Assembly (NCBI GenBank): GCA_020881915.1
Contig: JAJFPB010000009.1
Span: forward strand, 2,418,001 to 2,482,000
Direction of reading: 5' to 3'
Length of the DNA: 64,000 bases
From: Paramyrothecium sp. XJ0827
Taxonomy: Eukaryota; Ascomycota; Sordariomycetes; Hypocreales; Stachybotryaceae
The translations under genes were made by a program, and so were the position numbers. Below are positions 11,427 to 24,383 of the stretch, piece after piece. The number at the start of each line of letters is the position of its first letter. Within the stretch, counting starts at the first letter, position 1. Under the pieces are notes generated by a model. That model was not told where the DNA came from and made no database searches. It worked only from the letters and a program-made list of their open reading frames with translations.

Positions 11427-14264
11427 ATGGATATAAATGCTAACGACCGTGCCGATTCCTCCGGCCAGAACCGCGGTGCGCTTGCGCCTACCGCCACGCC
11501 TGGCAAGAAAGCTGTGAGATCATCCCATCTATTACGCAGTACAGAATTCACGTGTAGCTGGGTCAAGCCGCTAATATTCCTCATCTTGTCCTGTAGTGTG
11601 ACACTTGCCGGCAGAAAAAGGTTGAATAGTGAGACCCTTGCCTCTCAGCCTGGGACAGTAATACTGACTGGATATTTTAAGATACGATGCGATAGAAATT
11701 CGCCCTGCTCCCACTGCCGGAGACAAAACTTGCGATGCGTTGAATCACCACGAGTGCCGAGAACAAAACGGCGACGAGGTCCAGCGCCGACAGATCCCGA
11801 GTAGTATGTGAAATCGGTAGCTAATGTCCCCTCGTTAACTCATCCATTTAACCATTGTGCAGTGGGGAGAAGATCGATCGCATTGATAAACGGTTAGACA
11901 TGATGACTCGTTTCATGGATGCTTTGGCCACAGGTGAAGACGGCAGATCTCGGCATGCCACAGATGAGACTGCATCGCCCAGTCCAGACTATTCAAGCCA
12001 CTCCGTTCCCTCAGTTCAGTCGATCGAGAAGAGTGCGCTGGTCGACCAAACAAGTTCCGACAAGTTGGCGGTTCGCCCCGCAAAGTCCTACACCTTATCA
12101 CCACCCGCTCCGGAGGCAAACACCCCTTTAAAGAGCGAAGAGGGTGAGACCGTGGTTGTGGAAGGCTTGTCGTCGCTTTCAGCCCACTCAACCCTGGCGA
12201 TGGGCTTCCTGGATCGAGTGGCCGGTGCGGACCGACTCAGGGGATACAACTTCGAGACCCGAGACCTGCTGGACTCGCTCAGCCACATCGTTGACGTTAT
12301 ACGGACACAGCCTACATACGCGGGCGGGCTTTTTCCCCTGGCACGCCCGCTTGCAACTCCAAAGCCCGAGCCTTCTACTATGCCGCCTATACAGGCCTCT
12401 GTAACCTTGATAAGACAAGCTGAAGGTAAGTGACCACACATGCAGTCTCAGAAGTTCAGCCCATTCCTGGATAACACATCGATTTGCTGTGCTACGAAAA
12501 AAAATTGGACTTAAGCTAATACCATTTTTAGATCAACACAACATGATATCAATGCTCTTCGACGTGCTGTTGGGCTCAAAAGTCTTGTCAGATATTTGCC
12601 TCAAGGTATACTTTTCACAAGACTATTCTGACGCGGAATACATCATTCTCAATGCTACACTTTACTGTGAGGATCATCCGTATTAAGTTGCTATAGACTC
12701 AGTCACTGACATGCGTGTAGATTTCTGTTCGGATAAAACTCTGAAATTGGACGGAAAGTCTAGTAGTTTCAGGCAGGAATGTAAACTCGCGTGTCAAAAG
12801 AATCTTGAGACAGCTCTTTCGAAGCTACCACTACATATTGTTCCCAGCCATGAAATGGTCCTGGCACTCGTAATGGGAGTATGTGTCTTGTCTTTAAACT
12901 TTCCACGCTCTAAGCTCATTTCATATAGACTACCTACGCCGTCGACTTATCCAGACCATCAATGGCTTGGGTGCTCATTGGTGCGGCATACCAAGCCTCC
13001 CACAGCCTCGGCTTCCACACACGGACGCCAGAAATGACAGGCTGGTGCGATACATCCCACAAGTCCGCGCTCCTCTTCTGGATAATCTACTATCTGGAGA
13101 AGACACTATCCCTCCGCCTGGGCCGCTGCTCCGCAATACCTGATATCGAAATCACGGTTCCACTCCCAGGTGGCAGTCCTGTGATGGACTACTCTGCAAA
13201 TGTTGTGAAGCTCGCCACGCTGTCTGGTAAGATTTACGAAAAGCTGTACAGTGCTCAGGCGCTTGCCTTGATACATACAGAAGGTGTCCAGCGAGTGGAG
13301 GAGTTGTCTCATGAGCTCGACACTATACACGAACAATGTCAGATCGCCCTTGTAAGTTGCTTCAGACTCCCACCACGCATTTGTGCCGACGATCACGAGC
13401 CAGCCTTTTGGGTAATAAACATTGACATCGTATTATTGACATTGAATGCCGAATTAGGAAGCGTGGTCACGCACTGCAGTGCATGACTACCAGCGCGAAC
13501 AGATCCGGTTCACATCTGCTACAGATGAGGTCATAAAGGATTCGATGCAGACGCTGATACACCGTACCTTGGCCACCTCGAAAGGCTCGCCTTCATCGTT
13601 CACCGATCATTGCATAGCATCGGCCAGAAGCGCCCTCGCGTCCCACCAGGCTTGTACAAGTACACCTGTGGAGATGTGGCCCAACCATTTGGCATCGTAC
13701 ATGACCTGGTGAGTTGATAGCACAATCAGATTGATTGGTAACACCCGAGGCCCCCTAACAATACTTTGTCTGCTCAGGATCATTCTTTTTACGCCATTCG
13801 CACCATTCTTCGTTCTGTTTTGCCATGTCGTCGAGACTGGTCATTGGGAAGACCTAGAACGCATGCGCTCGTTCGTTGATTCGATCGGATCGATCCACCC
13901 CGTCTCCAACACTATCTCGAAACACCATCGCTTGTTTCAGATATTCTACGAAGTCGCATTACGCTATACCCAACTGAAATCAACCTCCACGCCACAACAA
14001 GACAGCTCATCATCCGCGTTGAGCACGGAACTCGATGGCTACCTCAACGCACTGGGCTTCCAACTGCCCACAGGGACGAACGAGATGACGGGCGATGCAG
14101 ACACGTCGATGGCTCAGAGCTCATATCAAGTGCCTAGCTCAAGCTCTGTCGATCTCTCGTATAGAGGAACAATGGCCGCGGGACTGCCGTTGCAGGTATC
14201 TCCCTGGTTCACGTTGGACCAGCAAATGATGGGATTGATAGATAGTGACGAGATGAATTTCTAG
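11427..14264 (+). CDS. Zn2Cys6 transcription factor with fungal-specific TF domain
   Basis: Nuclear regulator with an N-terminal binuclear zinc cluster. Exons: 11427-11513, 11597-11620, 11682-11803, 11863-12425, 12532-12666, 12721-12878, 12929-13411, 13458-13708 and 13778-14264. They close in frame at 769 aa. The zinc cluster (C-x2-C-x6-C-x5-C-x2-C-x6-C, residues about 30-57) is built from three exons; one of them is only 24 nt and is followed by a weak GTTGAA donor. A linker with a short heptad-like segment follows. The middle homology domain contains the typical SRPSMAW and LGFHTRTPE stretches. The intron after residue ALV could instead start at 13352 (GTAAGT), which would remove 20 residues. 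The gene faces the ABC transporter tail to tail. Control of that transporter or of the PKS cluster is a guess. Confidence 0.88.
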
Positions 14265-14737
14265 AATCCTTTTCGCCTTTCACAGTTCTTGAAATGATTG
14301 GCTTTGCTAGACGCTGTTCTACTACACAGTGGATCGCCGACTCGTATGCAGGCCAATTTGCCGACAGGATACCATAACAATTTAAGGCCGAGATCGCATT
14401 TTTTCGCGTGACTGTCAGGGCGCCAGTACTGCGCTCTGGTTAACTCTATGTGCACTATCTCTGAGCCTAGTCGTAAGTTGTCACTACGATACCCGTAAAT
14501 ACTGCTATGCAATGCCGTACTTCCAGTCTTCAGCAAGAGAGGATAACAGAAGCTTCATTCGGATCGATCGGACAGCGAATGTCATGCGGCAAGAGAACGT
14601 GACTGAGAACGGGTTTGTAGAGAGCTCCCACCGGCTCTTGAAATATAGTACGCTCTATTATTCCACTGTCTAAGTCTATATTGAATAACACAACCCAAAG
14701 TCGCAGATGAAACAAAAGAAAGGTATGCCAGGACTGG
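14265..14737. other. convergent 3' intergenic region
   Basis: Lies between the stop codons of the Zn2Cys6 gene and the ABC transporter gene. It should hold both 3' UTRs and polyadenylation signals. No other gene seen. Confidence 0.5.
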
Positions 14738-17700
14738 TTAGTTGAGGTTCTGTGCTTCACACATTTTCCGGTACATCTCGCTGTCAGCAAGCAGCTGCTC
14801 ATGAGTACCCACGTCTAAAATCTTTCCATTGTAGAAGACGCAAATTGCATCGGCATGGCGGACTGTTGATAACCGGTGGGCAATCGCGACTGTGATCCGG
14901 TCACCGGTCTTGGCAGCCTCGTTCAAGGCATCCTGCACTACTCTCTCGGATTGCGTGTCCAGCGCGCTCGTTGCCTCGTCGAGAAGAAGTAGGCATGGGT
15001 TGCGGATGAGTGCTCTTGCTATAGCGATACGCTGGCGCTGGCCACCGGAGAGCTGAAGTCCGTTGGCTCCGCATGGAGTGTTGAGTCCTTCTGGCAGAGA
15101 GGCTATGAAGTCCCAGGCGTTCGCGGAACGACAGGCCTGAATGATCTCTTCCTCTGAAACAGTGCCCGAATCTTCTCGCGGGACACCCATGGAGATGTTC
15201 TCGCGGATCGTGCCTGGGTAGAGTTTGGGCTCCTGTTGTACAAGCGAGACCTCCTCGCGGAACTTCCACGGGTTCATGTCATCCAGTTTTCGGCCATCGA
15301 GGATAATGTGGCCGGTGACCGGGTCGTAGAAGCGCTCCAGCATGGCGATCATGGTACTCTTTCCACAACCAGAAGCACCGACAAATGCAACAAACTGTCC
15401 TTTCGTAATCTGAAATTGATTTGTCAGTCGTCGTGGTCGAATTGATTCTCCCAAGAGAAGGACTAAATTTGATGCCCACCTTTAGATCGATGCCGCGCAA
15501 AATACGAGCGTCCGGCCTCATCGGGTACGAAAAGTGAACATTGTCGATAGAAAGCGAATTGAAGCCGTTAGGGCCATTGTCACAGTTCTCGTCGGTCTCA
15601 CGGATGGTCGGCTGCAGCTGTTCCAGCCAAAACAAGTAGTTTGCAGCATTACATGCTTTGGTCATGCCTGTCCCAGAGTCAGTACTGTTACGCAAGAGTC
15701 AAGCATCAAGACATTTACGCACTGCCTGCGAACCCAAAGAGGATAGATGCCTGCTGGCCAGAGAAGAAGACTCCCAGGAATGCGATGAAGAAGTCCACCA
15801 TCTCCAGATCTCCGAATGAGACGAGTCGGCAGCCGTACCTATACAACCACCAGGTTAGTTGATGCGGTGGGAAAAGCTCAGTTGAATAATACACGTACCA
15901 GAATCCCAAGGCCTGGAAGGCATATTCAACACTCTGTGTAAAGGCGAAAGCCAGCATGATGAGCGTGATAGGTCGGTTTGCGTCAGATATGGCGCGGTCC
16001 AGTTCGGTCGTGTACTTTTCAAGAACCGAACCTTCGATGGCCAACGAAGAGACTGTCCGTATCGCGCCAATAGCCTCCGAAGCAATGGAGGCACTGGTCG
16101 AGAAGCTCTTGGATATCTTGATTTCCATGGCGCCCTCCATCCTGATCCGAGCGTAGCCCGCGGCCAAAAAAGGAGGAAGTCCTGCGAAAATGATAACAAC
16201 ACCCAATCTCCATCCATAAGCCATGGCCACTACACAACACGATAGCACGCCAACAACAGAGACAATGACCAGGGCAATGGTGAAGCCCATCAGTTCGTAA
16301 ACGGCCTGCGGGTAAGAGTCCGTTCGGCTCGCCAAGGCTCCGGTTGTGTTCTCTGGCCTGTCGAAAAACCGTAGATCCTGTCGAAGCATATCATTGACGA
16401 TTTGCTTCCGATATTTGTGGTTCACGCCCTAAAACGACGTAAGTAAATCAAGTATTGCGCAGTGGCAAAGAGTGTTTCTCACCTGTGCTACGACATTGGA
16501 TGACCAGCCAAGCATGAAGTACAACACAAGAGCGCCGCATGCCATGACAAGGAACATCAAGGCGAAAAAGTTTCCTTTGCTTCGCATCGCGGAGCCAGTC
16601 AACTGGAAAACATCGATGAACCGTGACATCAGAATCGCTTGACCGGGATAGGCAGCGGCTGCTGTCGTGTTAGTGCAAGGCCCAATGGGCTCGGGATGTT
16701 GCAGTTGTTGACTCACCTGCGCCAAACGAGCTCAACAGCACAAAGAAGTATGCTATTCGGAGTTCCGGCGTTGATTTGACAATCCTCCAGATGGCGGCAA
16801 AGAGTCCCACCTGTTTCCACTTGTCGTAGTTGTCGCGATCTAGCTCAGACTCTAGGCGATCTTTTGTTGTTGTCGAGTACCGCGTCAGAACCCTGGTCGG
16901 TTCAGACTCCGCAGCCTTAGCGGCGATTGATCGGTCGCTGTCGTCCGAGTCGTCACTATCAGACTCTGGCGTGGCTGCCACAGACAAATCCTGGGCTTTC
17001 ACCAGACGTGCGTAGGTCCCACCGAGCTGCAAGAGGTTGTGGTGTGTGCCTTGCTCCACAATTTGGCCCTTGTCCATGACTACGATGTTGTCGGCGTTGC
17101 GGATCGTAGCTAGCTTATGTGCAATAGTCACAGTGGTGCGACCCTGGGATACGTTGTCCAGGGCCTGCTGCACGACCTCCTCGGCATGCGGATCCAACGC
17201 GCTGGTGGCCTCGTCAAGAAGCAGAATGCGTGGCTGGGAGATGACACTCCGTGCAATTGCTACCCTCTGCTTCTGCCCTCCGGATAGCAAACCACCCCGC
17301 TCTCCAATAATCGTGTCGTAGCCGTCAGGAAGATCCTTGATGAAGTCGTGAGCGAAAGCAATTCGAGCGGCTTCGTGGACCCTGGCTAGCTTCTGGTCGC
17401 GCGATTCATCCTCCCAAGGCGTGCCGACAAGGCCGTTTACAATGTTATCGTAGACCGTCCCCGAGAAGAGAACAGGCTCCTGCTGGACCAGGCGAACATT
17501 CTTCCGAAGCCACTGAACATTCAGTTTATCGATGGCTTGGCCGTCAAGCTTGACAGTTCCCGATACAGGGTTGTACCACCGCTCGATGAGACCGATGATG
17601 GTACTCTTGCCCGATCCGCTGGCGCCAACGAGAGCCGTTACCTTGCCTGCAGGAATGCGTAGAGAGAAGTCCTTCAGCACCGTCACTCCGGGGCGCATAG

Positions 17701-18999
17701 GATAGCTGAAGGTGACGTTCTCGCAGTCGATGTTGCCTTCAACCGCAAAAGGCTTCTCGCCCGATTCGTCAAAGGGGTTGATGGGCGAAGATCGGTCCAT
17801 GAGACGGAACAGGTTGGCCGCTGCCTCGGCTGCTCGGGAGAAGTCGATCATGTAGGGAGCAATCGAGGTCAAACTCGTCGACGCAACGATGACAGACATA
17901 AGAACGATGAACACGTCCCCGGGCTTCTCCACCTCGCCGTTGGCAAGCATGCGTATGGCTTGCCAAAAGCACAAACCCACACCAGCAAAGATGACAAAAT
18001 ATTCCGCCGAGAACATACAGCCAAACAAGAGGTTCTTCTTCATCCCCAGTCTATGTGTTTCGTGGAGGTATTTGTCAAAGTCGCGCACCAGCCTCGTTCG
18101 GAGATTAAAGGCTTGAACATTGCGAGCACTGGACAGGATACTCTCAACAAAGGAACCTCCATCTGCTAAGACCTTGAGAATCTTGCCCTCGATGGAGGCT
18201 TCCATTGCGGAGCTGACTCCCATCACGAGTAGGGTGGCCGGGGCAATGCAACAGCAAATCAATGTCAACTTCCACTGGGTGACGAAAGCCAAGATGAATG
18301 CGGCTATGAAGCAGGCGAAGCCCTGGAAAACGAGGCCCAGCTTCTCGGAAATGCCTGCTTGAATAAGCTTGCCATTGGAGGTTGCTTGCATGGCAATGGA
18401 TCCTCCAATTCCCGCATCAAAGTATGCAATATCTTGACTAAGGCCTGCCTTGAGGTACATGTAGCGAATATTTCGAGTGATTCGGTACGCCGCGAGCGTG
18501 AAGAGAGTGCCGTAACCATAGCTGAGCACGAATCGGGCGATTCCGATTCCGAAGAAACCAAGACTGGTCCGTATGTTAGATTTGGGCTGGGAGCACGGCA
18601 GTCTGAGCAAAGACGTACGCGAGGGTGGACGCATCACTGCGGAACGCTGAAGGAGAGAGCTTCCCCGAGACGTAGTCGGTGATGACGGTGATGAATTTGC
18701 CAAAGACGAGGTTGACCATGGCCATGCCGACTCCTGATGCTATAGCACAGAACGTAGCCACTGCTTGCATCGAGTACTCTTTGGGAGCACCATATCGAAA
18801 AATTCTCTTGACGTTAGGAATGAAGCATTAGTCCATCGAGGAGCAGATGGCCTTCAGGGCGAAGGCAGTTGGTTCGGATTTTCCGAGATCGACTTACGAT
18901 GTACGCTTCACCTGTGCCAATATCCACGCCATCGTCCTTTTGGGGCTCAGGCGATTCGGAAGTCGCTGGCTTTTCCACTATGTTCTTTTCGGCACCCAT
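14738..18999 (-). CDS. full-length ABCB (MDR-type) multidrug transporter
   Basis: ATP-driven exporter, expected in the plasma or vacuolar membrane. Exons, read on the minus strand: 18999-18898, 18806-18619, 18563-16717, 16661-16483, 16428-15899, 15838-15723, 15667-15480 and 15409-14738. They close in frame at 1273 aa with the layout TMD1-NBD1-TMD2-NBD2. NBD1 has Walker A GASGSGKST (about residue 408), signature LSGGQ (about 522) and LLLDEATSALD. NBD2 has GASGCGKST (about 1060), LSGGQ (about 1170) and the same Walker B. Both sites therefore look catalytically intact. An acidic Ser/Asp linker (SDSDDSDDSDRS) joins the halves. The intron at 15839-15898 is 60 nt and stop-free. The acceptor before exon 4 is a tandem CAGCAG. 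Export of the nearby polyketide is possible but unproven: the gene lies 14 kb from the PKS. Confidence 0.95.
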
Positions 19000-20304
19000 C
19001 TTGACCGAGGTTTCAGTCGGAACCCGACAGCGCGGAGTAAATTAGGACCTCAACACGTATGGGCTTGCGATCGATCGGGTCTTGTCGAGATGCAGTCGGA
19101 AGCGCAAGAATGATCAGGATTCTCCACTGAATATGATTCAAGGTCCGTGGGTAGACTTCCAAAAGGTACCGCATCTCTTTATGCACTCAATTTGCTACAT
19201 GATCCTCTCATTTCGCCTGCGAAAGGGGCTTTGTTATCATAGCGAAACTCCGAAGACGCAGGCTGTGGAGAATTTCGTTACATACAAACGTCAGATTTCC
19301 GGAGTTTCGGCGGGTCCGAAGCACCGCATGGTGTCGGCGCCCTGATTAAGAGGCGAGTCGGCTTCCGCGGCCAGCGAGAGCTAGTCGCGGACACGCCAAG
19401 ACGCTTCAATTGCGCCACGGCTAATGGCGGACTACAATAACCCTGCTCCCAGGGTAATTAGACTCCCATTTCAGTAGATAAACTTTGACGCGCGCAACTC
19501 GTTGACGACCTCGATCCTAGTAAGCGATTACAAGCTCCGATCCTTGATTACTGACTTGACTATCCATGACATTCATTCGCACCACCGCCAGTGCGCCTTT
19601 GCATGATACGGCCAGCAATCATGCCGCAGTGCAGGCTGCTTCTGTATCCTATTACATCCTATCAGATCGAGGCTTTCACAGGATCACCTCGTAACCATGA
19701 CCAGAGTTGCCGCCCGGCTTCACCAAATATTGGACCGTAAATGCATTCGTTGAAGGGGATTGCTATGAGCCCCATGGCCGGTTGAGACGGACCGGGGATC
19801 TTAAATAGATTTGCCTAACAATATACAGGAGACGGAGCAGCCGGGTCTTGGATTGACCTAAGTCAAGTACTCATAATCCCATGCATGTTTAACATCGCCA
19901 CAGTTGATTGATGAATGAGTAGTGGTGCGGCGCATGAATGAATCACGTGGCGGCGGTGTATTGTCGTGCATCGCTACCTTATCTTCGTGTATCCTGAGTA
20001 ACTTGTCGTAGATAACGAGATCTCATGGCAACATCAGCGTGGCAATCTTCAGATGTTTTGAACTTGGGGCGGAGGTCTAGGCTCGAGGCTGCTTTGAGTC
20101 ACAAAATGCGAAGATCTCGGCAGAACAGAACGAACTAGCGAAGGAAATTCTCAACGAGATTGGGAATCATGCTTCTTTAAGACTGTACAGGTCCAAATCA
20201 AGGGGTTCTTCAGAACAGAGTTGGATGAGAAGAATATCCGGACTAATGCGCCTGGCGTCAAACAATGCAACCGATTCTAGAGCAGCGCAGAGATACACGC
20301 CTAA
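19000..20304. other. intergenic, includes the ABC transporter promoter
   Basis: About 1.3 kb without a recognisable gene. A perfect CACGTG palindrome sits near 19945. Nothing else of note was seen. Confidence 0.4.
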
Positions 20305-21172
20305 ACAAGCCTCTCCCCTGAATCAGATAGAAGTCATACAGTTCCGCCACAAGATCATGCCTCGGCAACAACGACCACAGCAAAACAGCTAACGGAGGCC
20401 ATAGGCACCTCTCAAGCCCACACCACTCCCGACCAGCTGAGCCAGTCCCAGCGTTGGATTCTGTTCGGTGTTCAGGGATGGCAGAAAACACTCACGCCAG
20501 CAGAAATTGGTATCAATACTCAGACTACTGACTACCATCTCTTTCAAGCACTCAAGGAATGCTATGAGAGGCACCGTGGCCGACTGAGGTTATAGTTGTC
20601 CATCTGGCACCTGGATTACTGCGAATTCGTGAAGGTATGTCAGGAGGTTAGTCAAGAAATAGCATTGGCAGGATTGACCCGCATCTCAGTTTCACAGATT
20701 GGGTCCAGGGCGGCCAGTTCGTGAACATCGAGATTTGCCAAGTCAAACAGACTACGAGTATAATCCTCGCGTTGGATCGAGGGATGCCAGGAACCCGCCA
20801 ATCGACCCCCACACATTCCAGACTTTCTACTATTCATGTCCACTGCCATGTACTTGGTTGTTGCCGCATGATTGTTTGACTCTACCAACAGACATAACGT
20901 ATCTTGAACGGATACCAAAGAGGACAAGAAGATTTGATGGAGACAGCACCTCTCCATTGTGGGAATTTGAACCCGTCCTTGCTGTCTCCTTCTTGTATGT
21001 CTTCATATATCATTGTATTATTGTGGCCGGGCCATTTACTTTTTGGGCGTCCTGGCTAAGGAGTCGTCCTGATGATCTTCAAAATGCGTCTGTGCCCTTC
21101 ACAGCTGTTGTTGCCTTGCTTTCATTATTCTGGAGTGGAGCTGGGATATTGACAAGCAAGACAAGACGGTGA
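20305..21172 (+). pseudogene. decayed gene for a fungal protein with two C-terminal membrane spans
   Basis: The right half reads as the C-terminus of a widespread ascomycete family: a Pro-rich PPIDPHTF stretch, a Cys/Pro cluster, a basic RRFDGD segment and two membrane spans ending in the DLQNASVPF signature. The left half, from 20305, reads LFGVQGW and then the FQALKECYERHRGRLR motif of the same family. Two lesions break it. A TAG at 20593-20595 falls inside the motif, where the family continues. In addition, the strong intron 20635-20697 (GTATGT...TTTCACAG) joins exons in different frames. Degraded similarity may extend left to about 20110. A sequencing error or an unseen extra intron is the alternative. 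The function of the intact family is unknown. Confidence 0.5.
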
Positions 21173-21516
21173 AAGAACCGTGGGCGTATCGATGCTTTAT
21201 TTTGGATACGTCTTTAACAGCACAAAGTTGCCCTCAGCGGTCAGTTTCTAGCTCAGGACATGTGAAGGAGGAAGGCTTTCAAGTCGTCGCATTACAATAA
21301 AGCTTCAAAAGATCCTTCTTTCTCCAAGTGCTCGAACACTGTTCAGGTGTGCGAATAGATCATGGGTGAGCTGTTCAGGCCGACACAGCACATTGAACAT
21401 GGCGATAGGCGAATTCAGGTTCTCAAACAGAAGCAGCGCACACTAGAGAAAATTGTGAACTATTTCCTGATCAAGGAATAAACAATATCCACCATATGCA
21501 GATGGTTTGTAGGCAT
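21173..21516. other. short intergenic region
   Basis: 344 nt between the decayed gene and the stop codon of the HET gene. Nothing recognised. Confidence 0.4.
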
Positions 21517-23598
21517 TTATCTAGTCGAGATTTCAGGCTCACATCTCTTTTCAGAAACCTGAAGACTGAGCTCGTATGATGTCGTATCGGGGTTTGATTC
21601 TTCGACAATCTGCGCCGTCAAGTACAATTTAGTCGATGGTATTTTCAGGGACCCTATATTCCAGCCGCGACTTCTAATGTCATCAACACCCCTGGGAAAC
21701 AGGAACGATCCTTCACCCAGACATTTCGCTATAGCATCGCGGTAGAAGCCGTGGCGCAGATCAAGACGGTGCTGCACTAAACCTTGGGCATCGTCGAACT
21801 CCCAACCCACTCCTGTCGTGGATTGGATCTTGTCACAAGCGTATATGTACGAGGTCGCATCGAAAATGCGGCACCAGGTCTCATACATCGTTTCACCTTT
21901 GGTCGTATCAGCGCATGTCCCCCACAACAGTATGACTTGAGTGCTCAGTAGTTGGCGGTTGGTGGTCTCATACTCAATTTGGAGCTGATAGATCGCACAG
22001 AAATTGGGGTCGGACGGAAGATGTGTGATGTAGGCTGAAGGGTTGTAAGGTATTGGCCTCCAAGGCTCCGGTAGTTGTCTCATAGGACCTTCATGTAGTG
22101 CTGGATAACCTGTCATCACCTTGCAACTCCGGATATTGGTTCGCCTGCCAAGGACAATAGGTGTATTTTTGCTCAGCCTTCCGCTAGCTAAGGGCACAGT
22201 GGAGGATGGCTCTGGGTTTATGAGGATCCGTATATCTTTTCGTTCCCCCTTTTCTAGAAGCTTCAGGTTAGTATCCCATTCTCACGTCTCATGCACGGGT
22301 GACATATTACCATAAGAAAAAACATGAATTTGGGACTTGATCTCATCTGTGTTCAAGATCATCCAGCTTCCATCACAATATCTCAGCTCAACTATAGTTG
22401 AACAATAGACTCTTGCGTAAGTGGACTCGCGCACAAGTTCTCTTAGCAATATAGCACTGCGGACGTGATATCCGGAACTCATCGGGTAGTCAATCAGGGC
22501 AAGCCACAAGGGCCTTGGGCTTTCGCTTGAGGTCGAGTACGCGTTGGCCAACTGAGTGCAAGGTATTAGTCGCATGTTGCATAGAACAGCCGTGCCCGAG
22601 CTGTGAATGCTAGCCAAGGGATCTGAGCTATATCTGAAATGTAAACCAGTCTCGTTGTCCCGATAAACGCGGCGGCCGATCACTTGTACACTCTTGGCGA
22701 AGCATTCCGGGGAAGTTGCAAGACACCCAGACTCTGTATCTTCATCAGAGCGCCACAATAGAATAGATGAATCGTTTGATTGCGTTATGATAGCCTCTTG
22801 CAGTCGGGCAAACGCTTTGCGGCCTTCGCCGTACAGGAGTGGCATATTGACGTTGAACAAACCTAACAGCGAATAGGCTTGGTCTTCCTTCCGTGTCGTG
22901 TTTCGCGAAGCGGCCCAACTCATTTTGACGGAGACCGTGAACCCATCAAGCACCTGCGGCAGTTGATCTGGTGTCTTGCAGCCGACGCACCTCCCGTCTC
23001 GGACTTCGGATAGGGGAAAGCCGCATCGACATCGTTTTGAGAGAAATACTTCCTTCCAGATGCTGGTGCGCTTACATATCCGACTGAGTAGCTCCTTGTC
23101 CCTCGCACCGAAACAGATCCATTTCCTATCAAAGAAGAAAGCTCTTCGTGGAGCAATGAGCTCCTGCAAGGTCCAGCCTCTAGAAAACCAGCGGGCATTG
23201 CAGAATGACGTGTCATCATGAGGGATACTCACGGAGGACTCTCGCATGTGGCATGCCATTGCCACATAGTCGTGCAGATATATGTAACAGACCGAAGACT
23301 GTTGATACCACCGGAACATGGAATTGATAGCTTCGGACAGCTCTGAGCTGCTGCTCTTGTCTATACAGCAAGTGTCAATCCAGATATGGTCATATCCATG
23401 TTTCTCTGCCTCGCGACAACTCTTCAAGATTTTCTGATAGCCACTGATTCGCTCGAGTTCCTCGCGTGTCTTGTTGAGCAGGTCCTGAAAGGTGACCTCA
23501 GACTCGCCCCATGTGTGCGAGAGAATGGCATAAGGGGGAATGTCCTCTTCGGTAAAGAACGAAGCGAGGCGTATCGTGCGCACATTGATCAGACGCAT
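21517..23598 (-). CDS. HET-domain (heterokaryon incompatibility-like) protein
   Basis: Member of the HET family, some of whose members trigger incompatibility cell death between unlike fungal strains. Exons 23598-22311 and 22253-21517 are joined by a 57-nt intron with a textbook GTAATA donor, ACTAAC branch site and CTTCTAG acceptor. The protein is 674 aa and closes in frame. All three family blocks are present: YAILSHTWG (from about residue 23), the block with IWIDTCCIDK and the SMFRWYQQ stretch, and ARWFSRGWTLQELIAP. A small CxC...CxxC cluster (CRCG, later CVGC) follows. The second half has no recognised domain. The start was chosen at MRLINVRTIRL because that is the family's usual N-terminus; an ATG 31 codons upstream is in frame. 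No NACHT or repeat domain is attached. Confidence 0.93.
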
Positions 23599-24383
23599 AT
23601 CTTTGAGCTTGTATGATACCGCGACGAAGTCTTGTGCCTGATCCTTGGCAGATAACAAGACAACACAGTCCCATGAGGTTTGTGGACACATAATCGACTG
23701 TTGGCCCCCATTCCATACCCCGCTTTCGTCTAACAGGATTTAAATAAAACCTCTAATAATAACCATCTACAACCTCTTGTCCTACTATAGACAGTTGCAG
23801 GAGCTTTTGTATGTTTACATGTCGATCACCTCATTCATGTCTTACTTTTGAGTGCTCCTGCTCACTGACGCAAAAAAACCATCGTTTAGGTGCAGTGGGA
23901 GAGGTGGAGCCGGGATGTTCTTCATCGCAGAAGCCGAACAGTTAGACATATGTGGCGAAGTCTTTTTATGGCCATTTAAATTCACTCCAGCTGTGTCGCA
24001 TTAGAGTAACGAAGATTGTAGGCAGTTGCCTGATGAATAGAACACGAGGCCGGTCAGAATGGTTGGTGCTATAGGGTAGCCTCCTTATCTGAGCGAGGGG
24101 AGAAAATGCACACAAACTGTTCATCAATGGTTGGAAAGCTGTCGTGGATGAGACTTGGCGTGAGAGAAATATTCACCATCACCAGCGCATGATTGAGGCG
24201 CATGGCACTACCCTATACACGAAAACTCGGCTTCGAGCAGAGTGCGAGCGAAATCTTACCTCAATTCTTGCACCCTCTCGTCAGGTCTGATATGTTCCAC
24301 ACGAAGTCTGAGTGCCTATATACTGTCCGCCCGACTTTGCGTCTTGTTGAACAAATCTCTCTGGCAAAAGAAGCCCGCTTGTC
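23599..24383. other. intergenic, includes the HET gene promoter
   Basis: Fairly AT-rich. No gene or repeat recognised. Confidence 0.4.

Noticed and set aside
11152..11443. Two overlapping open frames upstream of the Zn2Cys6 start
   Set aside because: No motif and no splice into the regulator; regarded as promoter or leader sequence.
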